Under the pieces are notes generated by a model. The model did not search any database. It saw nothing but the letters and a program-made list of their open reading frames with translations, and was not told the DNA's origin. A stretch of DNA of 64,000 nucleotides from Pseudomonas sp. ACN8 (GTDB lineage: Bacteria; Pseudomonadota; Gammaproteobacteria; Pseudomonadales; Pseudomonadaceae). This document shows positions 38,452-50,380 of this stretch, one piece after another. The position numbers were made by a program, and so were the translations under genes. The stretch spans positions 233,114-297,113 of the forward strand of contig NZ_MRCS01000001.1 in NCBI RefSeq assembly GCF_002303925.1, in the 5' to 3' direction. Numbering within the stretch: position 1 is the first letter of the stretch; every line of letters begins with the position of its first letter.

Positions 38452-38481
38452 GCGGTGAATGGCCGTTGGCTGCGCCATCGG

Positions 38482-38561
38482 ATCGCGAGCAAGCTCGCTC
38501 CCACATTTGATTTGTGCACGGCGCAGATCCCCTGTGGGAGCGAGCTTGCTCGCGATGGCGC
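38482..38561. repeat. REP doublet
   Basis: Inverted REP pair with GAGCAAGCTC/GAGCTTGCTC arms, between the convergent kinase and parvulin genes. Confidence 0.85.
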
Positions 38562-38576
38562 ACTAAAGCCAACCGA

Positions 38577-38852
38577 TCAATCCCGGTAAAACACCTGTAC
38601 CAGGTGATACCCGAACTTGCTCTTGATCGGCCCATGCACCACCCGCAGCGGTTTCTTGAAGATCACCGCATCGATCACGCCAACCATCTGCCCCGGCCGC
38701 ACTTCACCAAGATCGCCGCCGCGCTTGCCTGATGGGCAGGTCGAATATTTCTTGGCCAGCACATCGAACGCTTCACCCTTGGCGATGCGTTGTTTGAGCT
38801 GCTCGGCTTCTTCCGAGGTTTTCACCAGAATATGGCGGGCTTGAGCTTTCAT
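38577..38852 (-). CDS. Small parvulin-type peptidyl-prolyl cis-trans isomerase (PpiC type)
   Basis: 91 residues, a single rotamase domain: ARHILVKTSEEAEQLKQRIAKGEAFDVLAKKYSTCPSGKRGGDLG, then GQMV...FGYHLVQV. No signal peptide, so cytoplasmic, like E. coli PpiC. A second, similar gene lies at 53445. Confidence 0.92.
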   Translation of the reverse strand: MKAQARHILVKTSEEAEQLKQRIAKGEAFDVLAKKYSTCPSGKRGGDLGEVRPGQMVGVIDAVIFKKPLRVVHGPIKSKFGYHLVQVFYRD

Positions 38853-38929
38853 CGGCGGTACCTTGCAACGGTGGTGGCTATGTGGGCGGCTATGTGGGTG
38901 CCAGCGGGGGCGCGCGATTATGCCTCAAC

Positions 38930-41467
38930 TCAGTCCGGTTGACTGATCATCGTGCGAATCTTGTTGGCCAGCAGGTCTATGGAAAACGGCTTGGCCACCA
39001 TGTCCATGCCCTCTTCGAGAAAACCCTGGCGTTCGGCCGCGATCTCGGCGTAACCGGTCATGAACAACACCTTCAGTTCGGGACGGTGCTGGCGGGCGAT
39101 TTCCGCCAGTTGGCGGCCGTTCATGCCCGGCAGCCCGACGTCGGTCACCAGCAGGTCCACCCGCAGGTCCGACTCCAGCAGCGGCAGGGCGCCCTTGGCA
39201 TCTTCGGCTTCATGGGCGCGGTAACCGAGTTCCTTGAGCAGGTCCAGCACCAGCATGCGCACGGCCGCATCGTCCTCGACCAGCATCACGGTTTCGCCGG
39301 CAATCGCCGCCGGTGCCTCGCCGGCGACGGGCGACAGGACTTTTTCCGGCTCGCTCGAATGCAGGCGCGGCAGGTACACGCGCACGCTGGTGCCCCGTCC
39401 GGGCAGGCTGAACAGGCTGACGTGGCCCCCCGTTTGCTGGGCAAAACCGTAAATCATCGACAAGCCCAAACCGGTGCCCTGGCCGATGGGTTTGGTGGTG
39501 AAGAACGGGTCGAATGCCTTGGACAGCACCGTGGGCGTCATGCCGGTGCCGTTGTCGCTGACGGCAATCATCACATAGTCACCGGCCTTGACCGGTTCCA
39601 GGGTGGTGATGTCGCTACCGTCGAGGTACACATTGGCGGTTTCGATCTGCAGCTCGCCTCCATCGGGCATGGCGTCCCGGGCATTGATCACCAGGTTGAG
39701 CAAGGCGTTTTCCAACTGGCTGACATCGGTGCTGACCCGCCAGATGTCCTCGGCCAGTTGCAGTTTGAGTTCGATGTGGTCGCCCTTGGTACGCCTGAAC
39801 AAGTCTTCGAGCGAATGAATCAACTCGTTGGGGTTCAGCGGCTTGCGGTTGAGCGACTGGCGCCGGGAGAACGCCAGCAAGCGATGGGTGAGGGCGGCGG
39901 CACGGTTGGCCGAAGACACGGCCGCCTCGGTGAACCTGCCTATCTCGTCGGTGCGGCCGTCGGCAATGTAGCGTTGCATCAGGTCGAGGCTGCCGATGAT
40001 GCCGGTGAGCATGTTGTTGAAGTCATGGGCGATGCCGCCGGTAAGCTGGCCGACCGCATCCATTTTCTGTGCATGACGCAGGGCGTCTTCGGCACGTTCG
40101 CGCTCAAACATCTCGTTTTGCAGACGCTCGTTGGCCTCAGCCAGTTGGCGGGTGCGGGCGGCAACCCGCTCTTCAAGGGTTTCGTTGAGAATGCGCAGGG
40201 CTTCTTCGGTCTTTTTGCGCTCGGTTTCGTCGATCACGAAGATGTAGAAACCGTTCACCGCGCCATCCGCGCCGTGGCGTGGCAGGTAATTCATCAAGGC
40301 CTGGCGGATGCTGCCGTCGCGGTGTGGTGTGCTGATGCTGAAACAGCAGGGCCGGCCGGACAGTGCCTCAATGATGTACGGGGCGCGCAGCGCATAGGCT
40401 TCTTCGCCAATCACTTCAAGAATGGTTCGCCCGTAAAGCTCTTGCGGCGTCAGCCCGTACCAGTCGAGGTACGCCGCATTGTTCAGACGAAAGCGTTCTT
40501 CGCGGTCGACGTAGCTGATCAGGACCGGCATGGCGTTGATGATCAGTTGCAGCTCGGTCTGGCTCTGGCGCAGGGCCTGTTCGGTGTGTTTGCGCTCGGT
40601 CAGGTCCAAAGCGGCGCCGAGGAAGCGCATCGGCCGGCCGTGGTGGTCCTTGTAGCAGCGACCGCGGGCAAACACCCAGCGCATCTGGCCGTCGGTCTGC
40701 AACAGGCGATATTCCTCGGCGTATTCGGTGCCGTGGGTGATGCAATGCTTGATGCTGCGGGCGATCAGGGCGCGGTCTTCGGGGTGTACGCCGTGCAGGT
40801 ATTCACTGATCGGCAACTGACTGGCCATGACCGGGTCGATGCCGTGCAACTGGGCAAAATGCGCATCGGCGATGAAGCGGTCCTCGCTGATGTTCCAGTC
40901 CCAGGTGCCGACCGCATCGGTGGCGGCGAGGGCCAGTTGCAGGCGTTCCTCGGTTTCGCGCTGGGCCTTGAGGCTGGCCGCCGAGCGTTGTTCGAGTTCC
41001 AGGGCGATGCGCCGGCGTTCATTGGTTTCGATGGCGGTGACCAGAATCCCGGCCACCTCTGCGCCTTCATCGCGGATCGGGCTGTAGGTCAGGTCGAGCC
41101 AGACGTCAGATTCCCGTCCCCCGCGCTGCAGCGTAAAGCGTTGCTCGCTGTAGGTTCGCACCTGACCTTGCAGGACGGCGCTGTAGATCGGGTCGGTAAA
41201 GTCTTGCAACTCTGGCCAGATCAGGTGCGTCGGTTGACCAAAGGCGTGTGGATGCTTGCTTCCGGCGAGCAGGGCGAAGCCGTCGTTGTAGATCTGCGTC
41301 AGCTGTGGGCCCCATAGCAGCAGCATCGGCATCGGTGAGTGAATGACGATGTCCACGGCGGTTCGCAGGCTTTGTGGCCAAGTGCTGGCAGCGCCCAGCG
41401 GGCTGCTTGCCCAGTCGATTCGGGCGATCAAGGCCTGGGCATCGCTGGCGGTGGGTGTTGCGTTCAT
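38930..41467 (-). CDS. Hybrid sensor histidine kinase with PAS domains and receiver domain
   Basis: 845 residues from ATG 41467 (AGGA upstream; an in-frame GTG at 41482 is possible). Soluble; no transmembrane helix seen. Order: N-terminal PAS-like domain (about 20-150, [21 protein letters not shown]), PAS/PAC (about 180-300), PAS (about 305-430), coiled coil (430-480), HisKA with the phospho-accepting His in [11 protein letters not shown], HATPase ([25 protein letters not shown]), and a C-terminal receiver with VEDD and phospho-acceptor Asp in [11 protein letters not shown]. The signal is probably cytoplasmic (light, redox or a ligand). No partner regulator gene is adjacent. Confidence 0.9.
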   Translation of the reverse strand: MNATPTASDAQALIARIDWASSPLGAASTWPQSLRTAVDIVIHSPMPMLLLWGPQLTQIYNDGFALLAGSKHPHAFGQPTHLIWPELQDFTDPIYSAVLQGQVRTYSEQRFTLQRGGRESDVWLDLTYSPIRDEGAEVAGILVTAIETNERRRIALELEQRSAASLKAQRETEERLQLALAATDAVGTWDWNISEDRFIADAHFAQLHGIDPVMASQLPISEYLHGVHPEDRALIARSIKHCITHGTEYAEEYRLLQTDGQMRWVFARGRCYKDHHGRPMRFLGAALDLTERKHTEQALRQSQTELQLIINAMPVLISYVDREERFRLNNAAYLDWYGLTPQELYGRTILEVIGEEAYALRAPYIIEALSGRPCCFSISTPHRDGSIRQALMNYLPRHGADGAVNGFYIFVIDETERKKTEEALRILNETLEERVAARTRQLAEANERLQNEMFERERAEDALRHAQKMDAVGQLTGGIAHDFNNMLTGIIGSLDLMQRYIADGRTDEIGRFTEAAVSSANRAAALTHRLLAFSRRQSLNRKPLNPNELIHSLEDLFRRTKGDHIELKLQLAEDIWRVSTDVSQLENALLNLVINARDAMPDGGELQIETANVYLDGSDITTLEPVKAGDYVMIAVSDNGTGMTPTVLSKAFDPFFTTKPIGQGTGLGLSMIYGFAQQTGGHVSLFSLPGRGTSVRVYLPRLHSSEPEKVLSPVAGEAPAAIAGETVMLVEDDAAVRMLVLDLLKELGYRAHEAEDAKGALPLLESDLRVDLLVTDVGLPGMNGRQLAEIARQHRPELKVLFMTGYAEIAAERQGFLEEGMDMVAKPFSIDLLANKIRTMISQPD

Positions 41468-41556
41468 CCGGGAGTCCTGCACATGAGTCGCTTTGGCTGA
41501 CGTCTATTCTTGCACAGGTGGCAGGCGCAGGTTGATTCAGAGGTCTGAGCGGTAAA

Positions 41557-41648
41557 TGTGGGAGCGAGCCTGCTCGCGAAGAGGGCGATCCACTCAAAGT
41601 CAATGTCGCCTGACGCTACGCCATCGCGAGCAGGCTCGCTCCCACAGG
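41557..41648. repeat. REP doublet
   Basis: Inverted pair of the common core, between the sensor kinase promoter region and the 3' end of the acetoacetyl-CoA synthetase gene. Confidence 0.85.
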
Positions 41649-41658
41649 TAATCTCATT

Positions 41659-43614
<1,956 letters not shown>

Positions 43615-43650
43615 GGTTTGCCTCTTTTTGTTGGCGAGTGCTGTGCACTC

Positions 43651-43712
43651 GATCGCGAGCAGGCTCGCTCCCACAAGGAGATGCGATCCCCTGTGGGAGC
43701 CTGCTCGCGAAG
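43651..43712. repeat. REP doublet with one shortened arm
   Basis: The left arm is complete; the right arm reads GTGGGAGCCTGCTCGCGA, lacking the four bases GAGC that would pair. It is a decayed doublet, between the synthetase and dehydrogenase genes of the operon. Confidence 0.8.
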
Positions 43713-43737
43713 AACGATAACGCGGTCTGGCAGATGA

Positions 43738-44511
43738 TTACTGCGCCAACCAACCACCATCAACATTCCACGCCGCGCCGCGTACCTGGCTGCCGGCTTC
43801 GCTGCACAAAAACAATACCAGTTCACCCAGTTGCGGCGGTGTCACGAACTCCAGTGATGGCTGCTTTTCAGCCAGCAGATCATGCTGCGCCTGCTGCGGG
43901 TCAACTCCACTGGCGGCACGATCATCAATCTGCTTTTGCACCAGCGGCGTCAATACCCAGCCAGGGCAGATAGCGTTGCAGGTGACCTGGGTGGTCGCGG
44001 TTTCCAGCGCGACCACTTTGGTCAGGCCGATCACCCCGTGCTTGGCGGCGACATAGGCTGACTTGCCCACCGAGCCCACCAGGCCATGCACCGAGGCAAT
44101 GTTGATCACCCGGCCCCAGCCCTTGGCACGCATGCCCGGCAGGCTCAAGCGGGTGCTGTGGAACACCGACGACAGGTTGATGGCGATGATCGAATCCCAG
44201 CGCTCCACCGGGAACTCATCCACCGCCGCCACGTGTTGAATGCCGGCGTTGTTGACCAGGATGTCGACGCCGCCGAACTCGCGCTCGGCGTAGGCGATCA
44301 TGTCGGCAATCTGTGCCGGATCACTGACATCGGCCGGGTGATGGCCGACCTTGCCACCAAACTGTTCGACTTCGGCAATCACCTTGGAGGCATCGCCGAA
44401 ACCATTGAGGATCAGGTTGGCTCCAGCCTTGGCCAGGCTGAGGGCGATCCCCAGGCCGATGCCGCTGGTGGAACCGGTGACCAGTGCGGTCTTGCCCGAA
44501 AGAGTCGTCAT
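43738..44511 (-). CDS. bdhA: 3-hydroxybutyrate dehydrogenase (short-chain dehydrogenase)
   Basis: 257 residues: TGSTSGIGLGIA (NAD binding), NNAGIQHVAAVDEFP, catalytic Ser in NIASVHGLVGSVGKSAYVAAKHG with Tyr-x3-Lys. The IQHVA stretch and the C-terminal GGWLAQ are typical of hydroxybutyrate dehydrogenases. Oxidises 3-hydroxybutyrate to acetoacetate, which the next gene activates. Second gene of the operon, overlapping nothing but eight bases inside the 3' end of the permease frame's stop region. Confidence 0.93.
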   Translation of the reverse strand: MTTLSGKTALVTGSTSGIGLGIALSLAKAGANLILNGFGDASKVIAEVEQFGGKVGHHPADVSDPAQIADMIAYAEREFGGVDILVNNAGIQHVAAVDEFPVERWDSIIAINLSSVFHSTRLSLPGMRAKGWGRVINIASVHGLVGSVGKSAYVAAKHGVIGLTKVVALETATTQVTCNAICPGWVLTPLVQKQIDDRAASGVDPQQAQHDLLAEKQPSLEFVTPPQLGELVLFLCSEAGSQVRGAAWNVDGGWLAQ

Positions 44512-44518
44512 GAATACC

Positions 44519-45910
44519 TCACACAATGCCAGTGGCGTAGAAAGTGCCGATCACCACGAAAACCGCCAGGGTCTTGATCAGCGTAATACAGAAAATGTCT
44601 TTGTAAGCTTCGCGGTGGGTCAGGCCGGTGACCGCCAGCAGGGTAATCACCGCGCCGTTGTGCGGCAGGGTGTCCATGCCGCCGCTGGCCATCGCGGCGA
44701 CCCGGTGCAGCACTTCCAGGGGAATGTTCGCCGCATGGGCGGCGCTGATGAACTGCTCGGACATCGCCGCCAGCGCGATGCTCATGCCGCCCGAGGCGGA
44801 GCCGGTGATGCCGGCCAGCAGGGTTACGGTAATCGCTTCGTTGACCAGTGGGTTGGGAATGCTCTTGAGCCAGTCGGCCAGTACCAGAAAGCCCGGCAAG
44901 GACGCAATCACGGCACCGAAACCATATTCCGAGGCGGTGTTCATCGCCGCCAGCAGCGCACCGCTGACCGCGCTTTTACTGCCTTCGGCCAGCTTGCGGC
45001 TGATCGCCTTGTAGCCGAACGCCAGGACCATGAGGATACCGACCAGCAAGGCTGCCTGGACCGCCCAGATCGCCGTGAGTTTGGCAATGTCCGTGGTCAC
45101 CGGCGCGGCCATGCCCGGCAGCGCGAGGCTGTGGGTCTTGCCGTACACCTGTGGAATCCAGTGGGTGAACAGCAGGTTCATGATGCCCACCGCCAGCAGT
45201 GGCGAGAGCGCCAGCCACGGGTTGGGCAGCTTGAGGTCGGCGGCGGTTTCCGGTTCGTTGCGCAGGTCCGAACCATAACCTTCACCGGCACGCTGGGCCT
45301 TGTTGCGCTGGCGCTGCAGAAACAGCATGCCGGCGCAGAACACGAAGATCGTGCCGATCACCCCCAGCCACGGCGCCGCCCAGGCGGTGGTGTTGAAGAA
45401 AGTGCTGGGGATGATGTTCTGGATTTGTGGCGTGCCGGGCAGGGCGTCCATGGTGAACGAGAAGGCGCCCAGGGCAATGGTCGCCGGGATCAGCCGTTTG
45501 GGGATGTTGCTCTGGCGGAACATTTCTGCGGCAAACGGATAGACCGCGAACACCACCACAAATAACGAGACGCCGCCGTAGGTCAGCAGGGCGCAGACCA
45601 GCACGATCACCAGCATCGCCTGGCGGGTGCCGAGCAGGCGAATCGCCGCCGCGACGATGGAGCGCGAGAAACCGGACAGTTCGATCAGCTTGCCGAACAC
45701 CGCGCCGAGCAGGAACACCGGGAAATACAGTTTGATGAAACCGACCATTTTTTCCATGAACACCCCAGTGAAAGCGGGGGCGACGGCAGACGGGTCGGTC
45801 AGCAGGACAGCGCCGAGGGCGGCAATCGGGGCAAAGAGGATAACGCTGTAGCCACGGTAGGCAGCCAGCATCAGCAGCGCGAGGGCTGCCAAGGCAATGA
45901 TCACACTCAT
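44519..45910 (-). CDS. GntP family permease, probable 3-hydroxybutyrate transporter
   Basis: 463 residues, about 12 hydrophobic helices throughout; GntP hallmarks such as GVSLFVVVFAVYPFA, ALPGTPQIQNIIPSTFF and TGSASGGMSIAL. GntP proteins are proton symporters of carboxylates. Placement ahead of hydroxybutyrate dehydrogenase and behind a sigma-54 promoter matches the HbcR-regulated hydroxybutyrate genes of P. aeruginosa. First gene of the operon. Confidence 0.9.
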   Translation of the reverse strand: MSVIIALAALALLMLAAYRGYSVILFAPIAALGAVLLTDPSAVAPAFTGVFMEKMVGFIKLYFPVFLLGAVFGKLIELSGFSRSIVAAAIRLLGTRQAMLVIVLVCALLTYGGVSLFVVVFAVYPFAAEMFRQSNIPKRLIPATIALGAFSFTMDALPGTPQIQNIIPSTFFNTTAWAAPWLGVIGTIFVFCAGMLFLQRQRNKAQRAGEGYGSDLRNEPETAADLKLPNPWLALSPLLAVGIMNLLFTHWIPQVYGKTHSLALPGMAAPVTTDIAKLTAIWAVQAALLVGILMVLAFGYKAISRKLAEGSKSAVSGALLAAMNTASEYGFGAVIASLPGFLVLADWLKSIPNPLVNEAITVTLLAGITGSASGGMSIALAAMSEQFISAAHAANIPLEVLHRVAAMASGGMDTLPHNGAVITLLAVTGLTHREAYKDIFCITLIKTLAVFVVIGTFYATGIV

Positions 45911-45966
45911 GGTGTGTCTCCTGGGTTGTTATTTTTGTTGGGTGAAACTTTGTAGGAGAGGCGTAT

Positions 45967-45982
45967 AGCGAGTTTTGTGCCA
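45967..45982 (-). promoter_or_regulatory. Sigma-54 promoter of the gntP-bdhA-acetoacetyl-CoA synthetase operon
   Basis: Minus strand TGGCAC-AAAAC-TCGCT: GG and GC exactly ten bases apart, one mismatch at the -12 element. It lies 57 bases before the permease ATG and is followed upstream by an A+T-rich stretch (45983-46060) suitable for DNA bending. Confidence 0.75.
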
Positions 45983-46082
45983 TCTTGTTAAGTTATTGAA
46001 ATATAAGGATATAGTTGATTGTTGTGGGCTGGGCTTGAATGCTTTGTCTCTAATCTGAGATTTCTGGCGCTAGTGCTGGCCT

Positions 46083-46166
46083 CATCGCGAGCAGGCTCGC
46101 TCCCACAGTTGACCGAGTTGATCGGTAGAGCGCCATCTCCTGTGGGAGCGAGCCTGCTCGCGAAGG
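46083..46166. repeat. REP doublet
   Basis: Inverted pair of the common core between the activator gene's 3' end and the operon promoter. Confidence 0.85.
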
Positions 46167-46195
46167 TCTGTCTAACAATGGAGATGCATGTCTCT

Positions 46196-47611
46196 TTAGG
46201 GAGACTCTGCGATCCCCAACGCCGCCATCTTCTTGTACAACGTCGACCGCCCAAGCCCCAGCCGCGCCGCCGCATCAACCACCTTGCCTCCGCATTGCAC
46301 GAGGGTCGCTTCGATCAGCTGCCGGTCAAACCGCTCCCGCGCTGCGCTGAATGTCTCATGGGCAAGCGGTTCGATGGTCAAGGGTGCCTGGCGTTCCACC
46401 GGTGTGAATGTACCAATCGCCGCGCGGATATCCGCTGTCGTCAGGCGCAAGTCATCGCTGAGCAGCGCGGCCCGCTCCAGCACGTTGCGCAGTTCCCGGA
46501 TGTTTCCCGGCCAGGCGTGTTGGCCCAACAGTTCCAGGGCTTCGTGGTGCAGTTCATGCTGGCTGCGCAGTTCTTCGAGAATGGCTTCGCTGAGCGCCGG
46601 CACGTCATCGAGGCGGTCGCGCAGGGGCGGGACCTGGATCGGCAGCACGTTGAGCCGGTAGTACAAGTCGGCGCGGAATTCGCCGCGTTTGATGGCCGCT
46701 TCCAGGTCCGTAGAGGTCGCGGCGATCACCCGTACATCGCTCTGGATCACTTCGTTGGAGCCCACCGGTTCGAATTCCTTTTCCTGCAACACTCGCAGCA
46801 GTTTGCTCTGCAGGGGCAGCGGCATGTCGCCGATTTCGTCGAGGAACAGTGTGCCGCCCTGGGCGATCTGCAATTTGCCGGCGCGGCCCTTGCGGTCGGC
46901 ACCGGTAAACGCGCCCGGGGCGGTGCCGAAGAATTCGGCCTCCAGCAACGATTCGGGAATCGCCGCGCTGTTGATGCTCACAAACGCCTTGTGCGCGCGG
47001 GGCGAGGCATTGTGGATCGCCTGGGCCAGCAGTTCCTTACCGGTGCCGGTTTCGCCGAGCAGCAACACCGGCGATTCGGTGCTCGCACTGCGCCGGGCGC
47101 GGCGCTTGACTTCCAGGCTGGCGGCGCTGGTGCCGATGAAGTGGGCGAAGTTGTATTTGGTCTGCCGCGCCCGCAGCAGCGAGCGGGTGGAGGCCAGTTC
47201 TTCCTGCATGCTCATGTAGCGCTTGAGCATCGGCGACAGGCTGCGCAACTCGTCGAACAGGGCGAATCCGATGGCGCCGATGACTACGCCAGCATCGTCG
47301 TGAATCGGCAGGCGCATGACCACCAGCGGCTCTTTGGGGGTGTCCTGCATATCCAGCAGAATCGGCCGGCCGGTGCGCACCACTTCACGCAGCAGGCTGC
47401 CGGGGATCACGCTTTCACAGGGCTTGCCGATCGCGACTTCGGCCGATGGCAGGCCGAAGCGTCGGGCGTATCGCTCATTCATCCAGACGATGTTGGCATC
47501 GCGGTCGACAATCACCGTGCCTTCACTCGATTGCTCGATGATTTCGAACAACGAACGGATCGCCAGCAGGCGAACGCGCTGGTAGTCCTTGAGGCTTTCG
47601 GTGGTGTTCAT
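46196..47611 (-). CDS. hbcR: Sigma-54-dependent activator of hydroxybutyrate catabolism (HbcR type)
   Basis: 471 residues: PAS sensor domain (about 15-130, ending in a signalling helix), AAA+ domain with Walker A GETGTGKE (186-193), the sigma-54 contact loop GAFTGA (233-238), Walker B LFLDEIGDM, and a C-terminal Fis-type helix-turn-helix (GGKVVDAAARLGLGRSTLYKKMAALGI). It is the obvious activator of the sigma-54 promoter at 45967. The gene symbol rests on context and resemblance to P. aeruginosa PA2005. Confidence 0.85.
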   Translation of the reverse strand: MNTTESLKDYQRVRLLAIRSLFEIIEQSSEGTVIVDRDANIVWMNERYARRFGLPSAEVAIGKPCESVIPGSLLREVVRTGRPILLDMQDTPKEPLVVMRLPIHDDAGVVIGAIGFALFDELRSLSPMLKRYMSMQEELASTRSLLRARQTKYNFAHFIGTSAASLEVKRRARRSASTESPVLLLGETGTGKELLAQAIHNASPRAHKAFVSINSAAIPESLLEAEFFGTAPGAFTGADRKGRAGKLQIAQGGTLFLDEIGDMPLPLQSKLLRVLQEKEFEPVGSNEVIQSDVRVIAATSTDLEAAIKRGEFRADLYYRLNVLPIQVPPLRDRLDDVPALSEAILEELRSQHELHHEALELLGQHAWPGNIRELRNVLERAALLSDDLRLTTADIRAAIGTFTPVERQAPLTIEPLAHETFSAARERFDRQLIEATLVQCGGKVVDAAARLGLGRSTLYKKMAALGIAESP

Positions 47612-47651
47612 CGGTACATGATCCTGGTTGTGTATTGCCTGTGCCGGCCTT

Positions 47652-47728
47652 TTCGCGAGCAGGCTCGCTCCTACAGTTGATCTGCGTCGTTCACAAATCC
47701 CCTGTGGGAGCGAGCCTGCTCGCGATGG
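47652..47728. repeat. REP doublet
   Basis: Inverted pair of the common core between the ABC ATPase 3' end and the activator gene. Confidence 0.85.
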
Positions 47729-47752
47729 CTGCGATGCGGTCTAACGACCAGA

Positions 47753-49330
47753 TTATGCCTGCCCCAACATCGCCGCCGCCAACAGCTCCTTGGTGTACGG
47801 ATGCTGTGGTGAGTCAAACACCTCATGGCTGGCGCCGCGCTCCACCACTTTGCCGTCCTTGATCACGATCATGTCGTGGGCCAGGGCGCGCACCACAGCC
47901 AGGTCATGGCTGATGAACAGATAGGTCAAACCGTATTTTTCCTGAAGCTGGCGGAGCAGGGCGACCACTTGTTTCTGCACCGTGCGGTCCAGCGCCGAGG
48001 TTGGTTCGTCCAGCAGGATCAGCGCCGGCTTGAGCACCAGCGCCCGGGCGATGGCGATGCGTTGACGCTGGCCACCGGAGAACTCGTGGGGATAGCGATG
48101 ACGACTTTGCGGGTCAAGGCCGACTTCGCTCAGTGCCCGGATCACTTCGGCATTGCACTCTTCAGTGCTCAACTGGCTGTGCACTTCCAGGCCTTCGCTG
48201 ATGATCTGCGCGACCGACATTCGCGGGCTGAGGCTGCCGAAGGGGTCCTGGAACACCACCTGCATCTTCTTGCGCCACGGCCGTAGCTGTTTTTGCGTCA
48301 GGCCATCCAGCGCCTGGCCTTGAAAGCGGATGCCGCCTTCGGAGTCGAGCAAGCGCAGAATCGCCTGACCCAGGGTGGACTTGCCCGAACCGGACTCGCC
48401 GACGATGCCAAGGGTCTTGCCGCGCTGAATGTTCAGGCTGATGCCATCCACGGCCCGCAACCAGGTCTTGCGCTGAAACAGGCCGCCACCGACGGGAAAC
48501 CGCACCTGCAGGTTGTCCACCTCCAGTACGTTTTCGCGCTCGTCCCGGGGTAAGGCTTCGCCCTCGGGTTCGGCGTGCAGCAATACGCAGCTGTAAGGGT
48601 GTTTGGGTTCGGTGAACAGTGTTTCGCAAGGCGCCTGCTCGACGATTTCCCCAGCCTTCATCACGCACACCCGCTGAGCGATGCTGCGCACCAGATTGAG
48701 GTCATGGCTGATCAGCAGCAGCGACATGCCCAGCCGCTGTTGCAGGGATTTGAGCAGCAGCAGGATCTTGCGCTGCACCGTCACATCCAGTGCGGTGGTC
48801 GGTTCGTCGGCAATCAGCAGTTCCGGTTCGCACGCCAGGGCCATGGCGATCATCACCCGCTGGCGCTGCCCGCCGGACAATTGATGAGGATAGGCCTTGA
48901 GACGTTCCTCGGGTTTCTGGATGCCCACCAGGTGCAGCAATTCGAGGATCCGCGCTTGCGCCGCTTTGCCCGCCAGGCCTTTGTGCACCAGCAAGGTTTC
49001 GCCGATCTGTTTTTCAATGCTGTGCAGCGGGTTGAGGGAGGTCATCGGCTCCTGGAAGATCATCGCGATGCGATTGCCGCGCAGTTGTCGCAACTTGCCG
49101 GTATCGGCGCCCACCAGTTCCTGACCGCGATAGCGGATGCTGCCCGTCGTCTCGGACTCGGTTTGCGGCAGCAATTGCAGGATCGAGTGGGCCGTCACCG
49201 ACTTGCCCGAGCCCGACTCACCCACCAGCGCCAGGCATTCGCCGGGGCGGATGTCCAGGCACAGATTGCGCACCACGGTCTGGCCGCTGAAGGCCACGCT
49301 GAGGTCACGGATTTCGATCAGGTTGATCAT
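47753..49330 (-). CDS. yejF: ABC transporter ATPase with two nucleotide-binding domains (YejF type)
   Basis: 525 residues. Two full ATPase halves: [13 protein letters not shown] ... [15 protein letters not shown] ... [12 protein letters not shown] (first), and [13 protein letters not shown] ... [15 protein letters not shown] ... [12 protein letters not shown] (second). Fused ATPases of this kind power oligopeptide/microcin C importers. ATG 49330 is chosen; six codons upstream also open. Last gene of the leftward yejA-yejB-yejE-yejF operon. Confidence 0.92.
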   Translation of the reverse strand: MINLIEIRDLSVAFSGQTVVRNLCLDIRPGECLALVGESGSGKSVTAHSILQLLPQTESETTGSIRYRGQELVGADTGKLRQLRGNRIAMIFQEPMTSLNPLHSIEKQIGETLLVHKGLAGKAAQARILELLHLVGIQKPEERLKAYPHQLSGGQRQRVMIAMALACEPELLIADEPTTALDVTVQRKILLLLKSLQQRLGMSLLLISHDLNLVRSIAQRVCVMKAGEIVEQAPCETLFTEPKHPYSCVLLHAEPEGEALPRDERENVLEVDNLQVRFPVGGGLFQRKTWLRAVDGISLNIQRGKTLGIVGESGSGKSTLGQAILRLLDSEGGIRFQGQALDGLTQKQLRPWRKKMQVVFQDPFGSLSPRMSVAQIISEGLEVHSQLSTEECNAEVIRALSEVGLDPQSRHRYPHEFSGGQRQRIAIARALVLKPALILLDEPTSALDRTVQKQVVALLRQLQEKYGLTYLFISHDLAVVRALAHDMIVIKDGKVVERGASHEVFDSPQHPYTKELLAAAMLGQA

Positions 49331-49357
49331 TTCAACATTCCGAATCAAGAACGCGGG

Positions 49358-50380
49358 TCAAGACCGCGGATCAAAAGCGTCGCGTAGCGCTTCGCCAATG
49401 AACACCAGTAAAGAAAGAATCAGCGCCAGGGTGAAAAACGCCGTCAGGCCCAGCCACGGCGCTTGCAGGTTCTGCTTGCCCTGGCCGATCAGTTCGCCCA
49501 GTGAAGCGCTGCCCGCAGGCATGCCGAAACCGAGGAAGTCCAGCGCCGTCAGGGTGGAAATCGCCCCGGTCAGAATGAACGGCAAGTAGCTCAAGGTCGC
49601 GTTCATGGCGTTGGGCAGAATGTGCCGCACGATCACCTTGCGGTCGGTCAGGCCCAGCGCGCGGGCGGCCTTGACGTATTCCAGGTTGCGCCCGCGCAGG
49701 AACTCGGCGCGCACCACGTCCACCAGGGCCAGCCAGGTAAACAGCGCCATGATCCCCAGCAGCCACCAGAAATTCGGCTCGACGAAGCCCGACAGGATGA
49801 TCAGCAGGTACAGCACCGGCAACCCGGACCACACCTCCAGCAGACGCTGGCCGAGCAAGTCCACCCAGCCGCCGTAATAGCCTTGCAGAGCCCCGGCCGC
49901 GATGCCGATCAGGGCACTGACAAAGGTCAGCATCAAGGCAAACAGGATCGACACCCGGGCACCGAAGATCACCCGGGCCAGAACGTCCCGCGCCTGGTCG
50001 TCGGTGCCCAGCCAATTGACGCCAGAGGGCGGGCTGGGGGCGGGCGTGTTCAGGTCGTAGTTGGGTGTGTCGTCACTGAACGGAATCGGTGGAAACAGCA
50101 ACCAGCCGCCATCCTTCTTGATCAGTTTCTGCACGTAGTCGCTGCGGTAGTCGGCCTGGAACGGCAGGTGCCCGCCGAAGGCCTGTTCGGTGTAGCGCTT
50201 GAAGACCGGGAAGTACCACTGGCCCTGATAGCTGACCATCAGCGGCTTGTCGTTGGCGATCAACTCGCCGCCCAGGGTCAATGCGAACAGACCGATAAAC
50301 AGCCACAGCGACCACCAGCCCCGACGGTTTTTCTTGAAGCGTTCGAAGCGGCGACGCGCCAGCGGTGAAAGCTTGAGCAT
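49358..50380 (-). CDS. yejE: Microcin C/oligopeptide ABC transporter permease YejE
   Basis: 340 residues. The N-terminal helix (about 22-42) is followed by the large periplasmic domain special to YejE (KPLMVSYQGQWYFPVFKRYTEQAFGG) and then five helices with the DppC-type loop EYVKAARALGLTDRKVIVRHILPNAM. Starts within the stop of yejB (TGATG). Confidence 0.93.
   Translation of the reverse strand: MLKLSPLARRRFERFKKNRRGWWSLWLFIGLFALTLGGELIANDKPLMVSYQGQWYFPVFKRYTEQAFGGHLPFQADYRSDYVQKLIKKDGGWLLFPPIPFSDDTPNYDLNTPAPSPPSGVNWLGTDDQARDVLARVIFGARVSILFALMLTFVSALIGIAAGALQGYYGGWVDLLGQRLLEVWSGLPVLYLLIILSGFVEPNFWWLLGIMALFTWLALVDVVRAEFLRGRNLEYVKAARALGLTDRKVIVRHILPNAMNATLSYLPFILTGAISTLTALDFLGFGMPAGSASLGELIGQGKQNLQAPWLGLTAFFTLALILSLLVFIGEALRDAFDPRS

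Noticed and set aside
38882..41317. 811-codon plus-strand frame
   Set aside because: Shadow of the hybrid sensor kinase.
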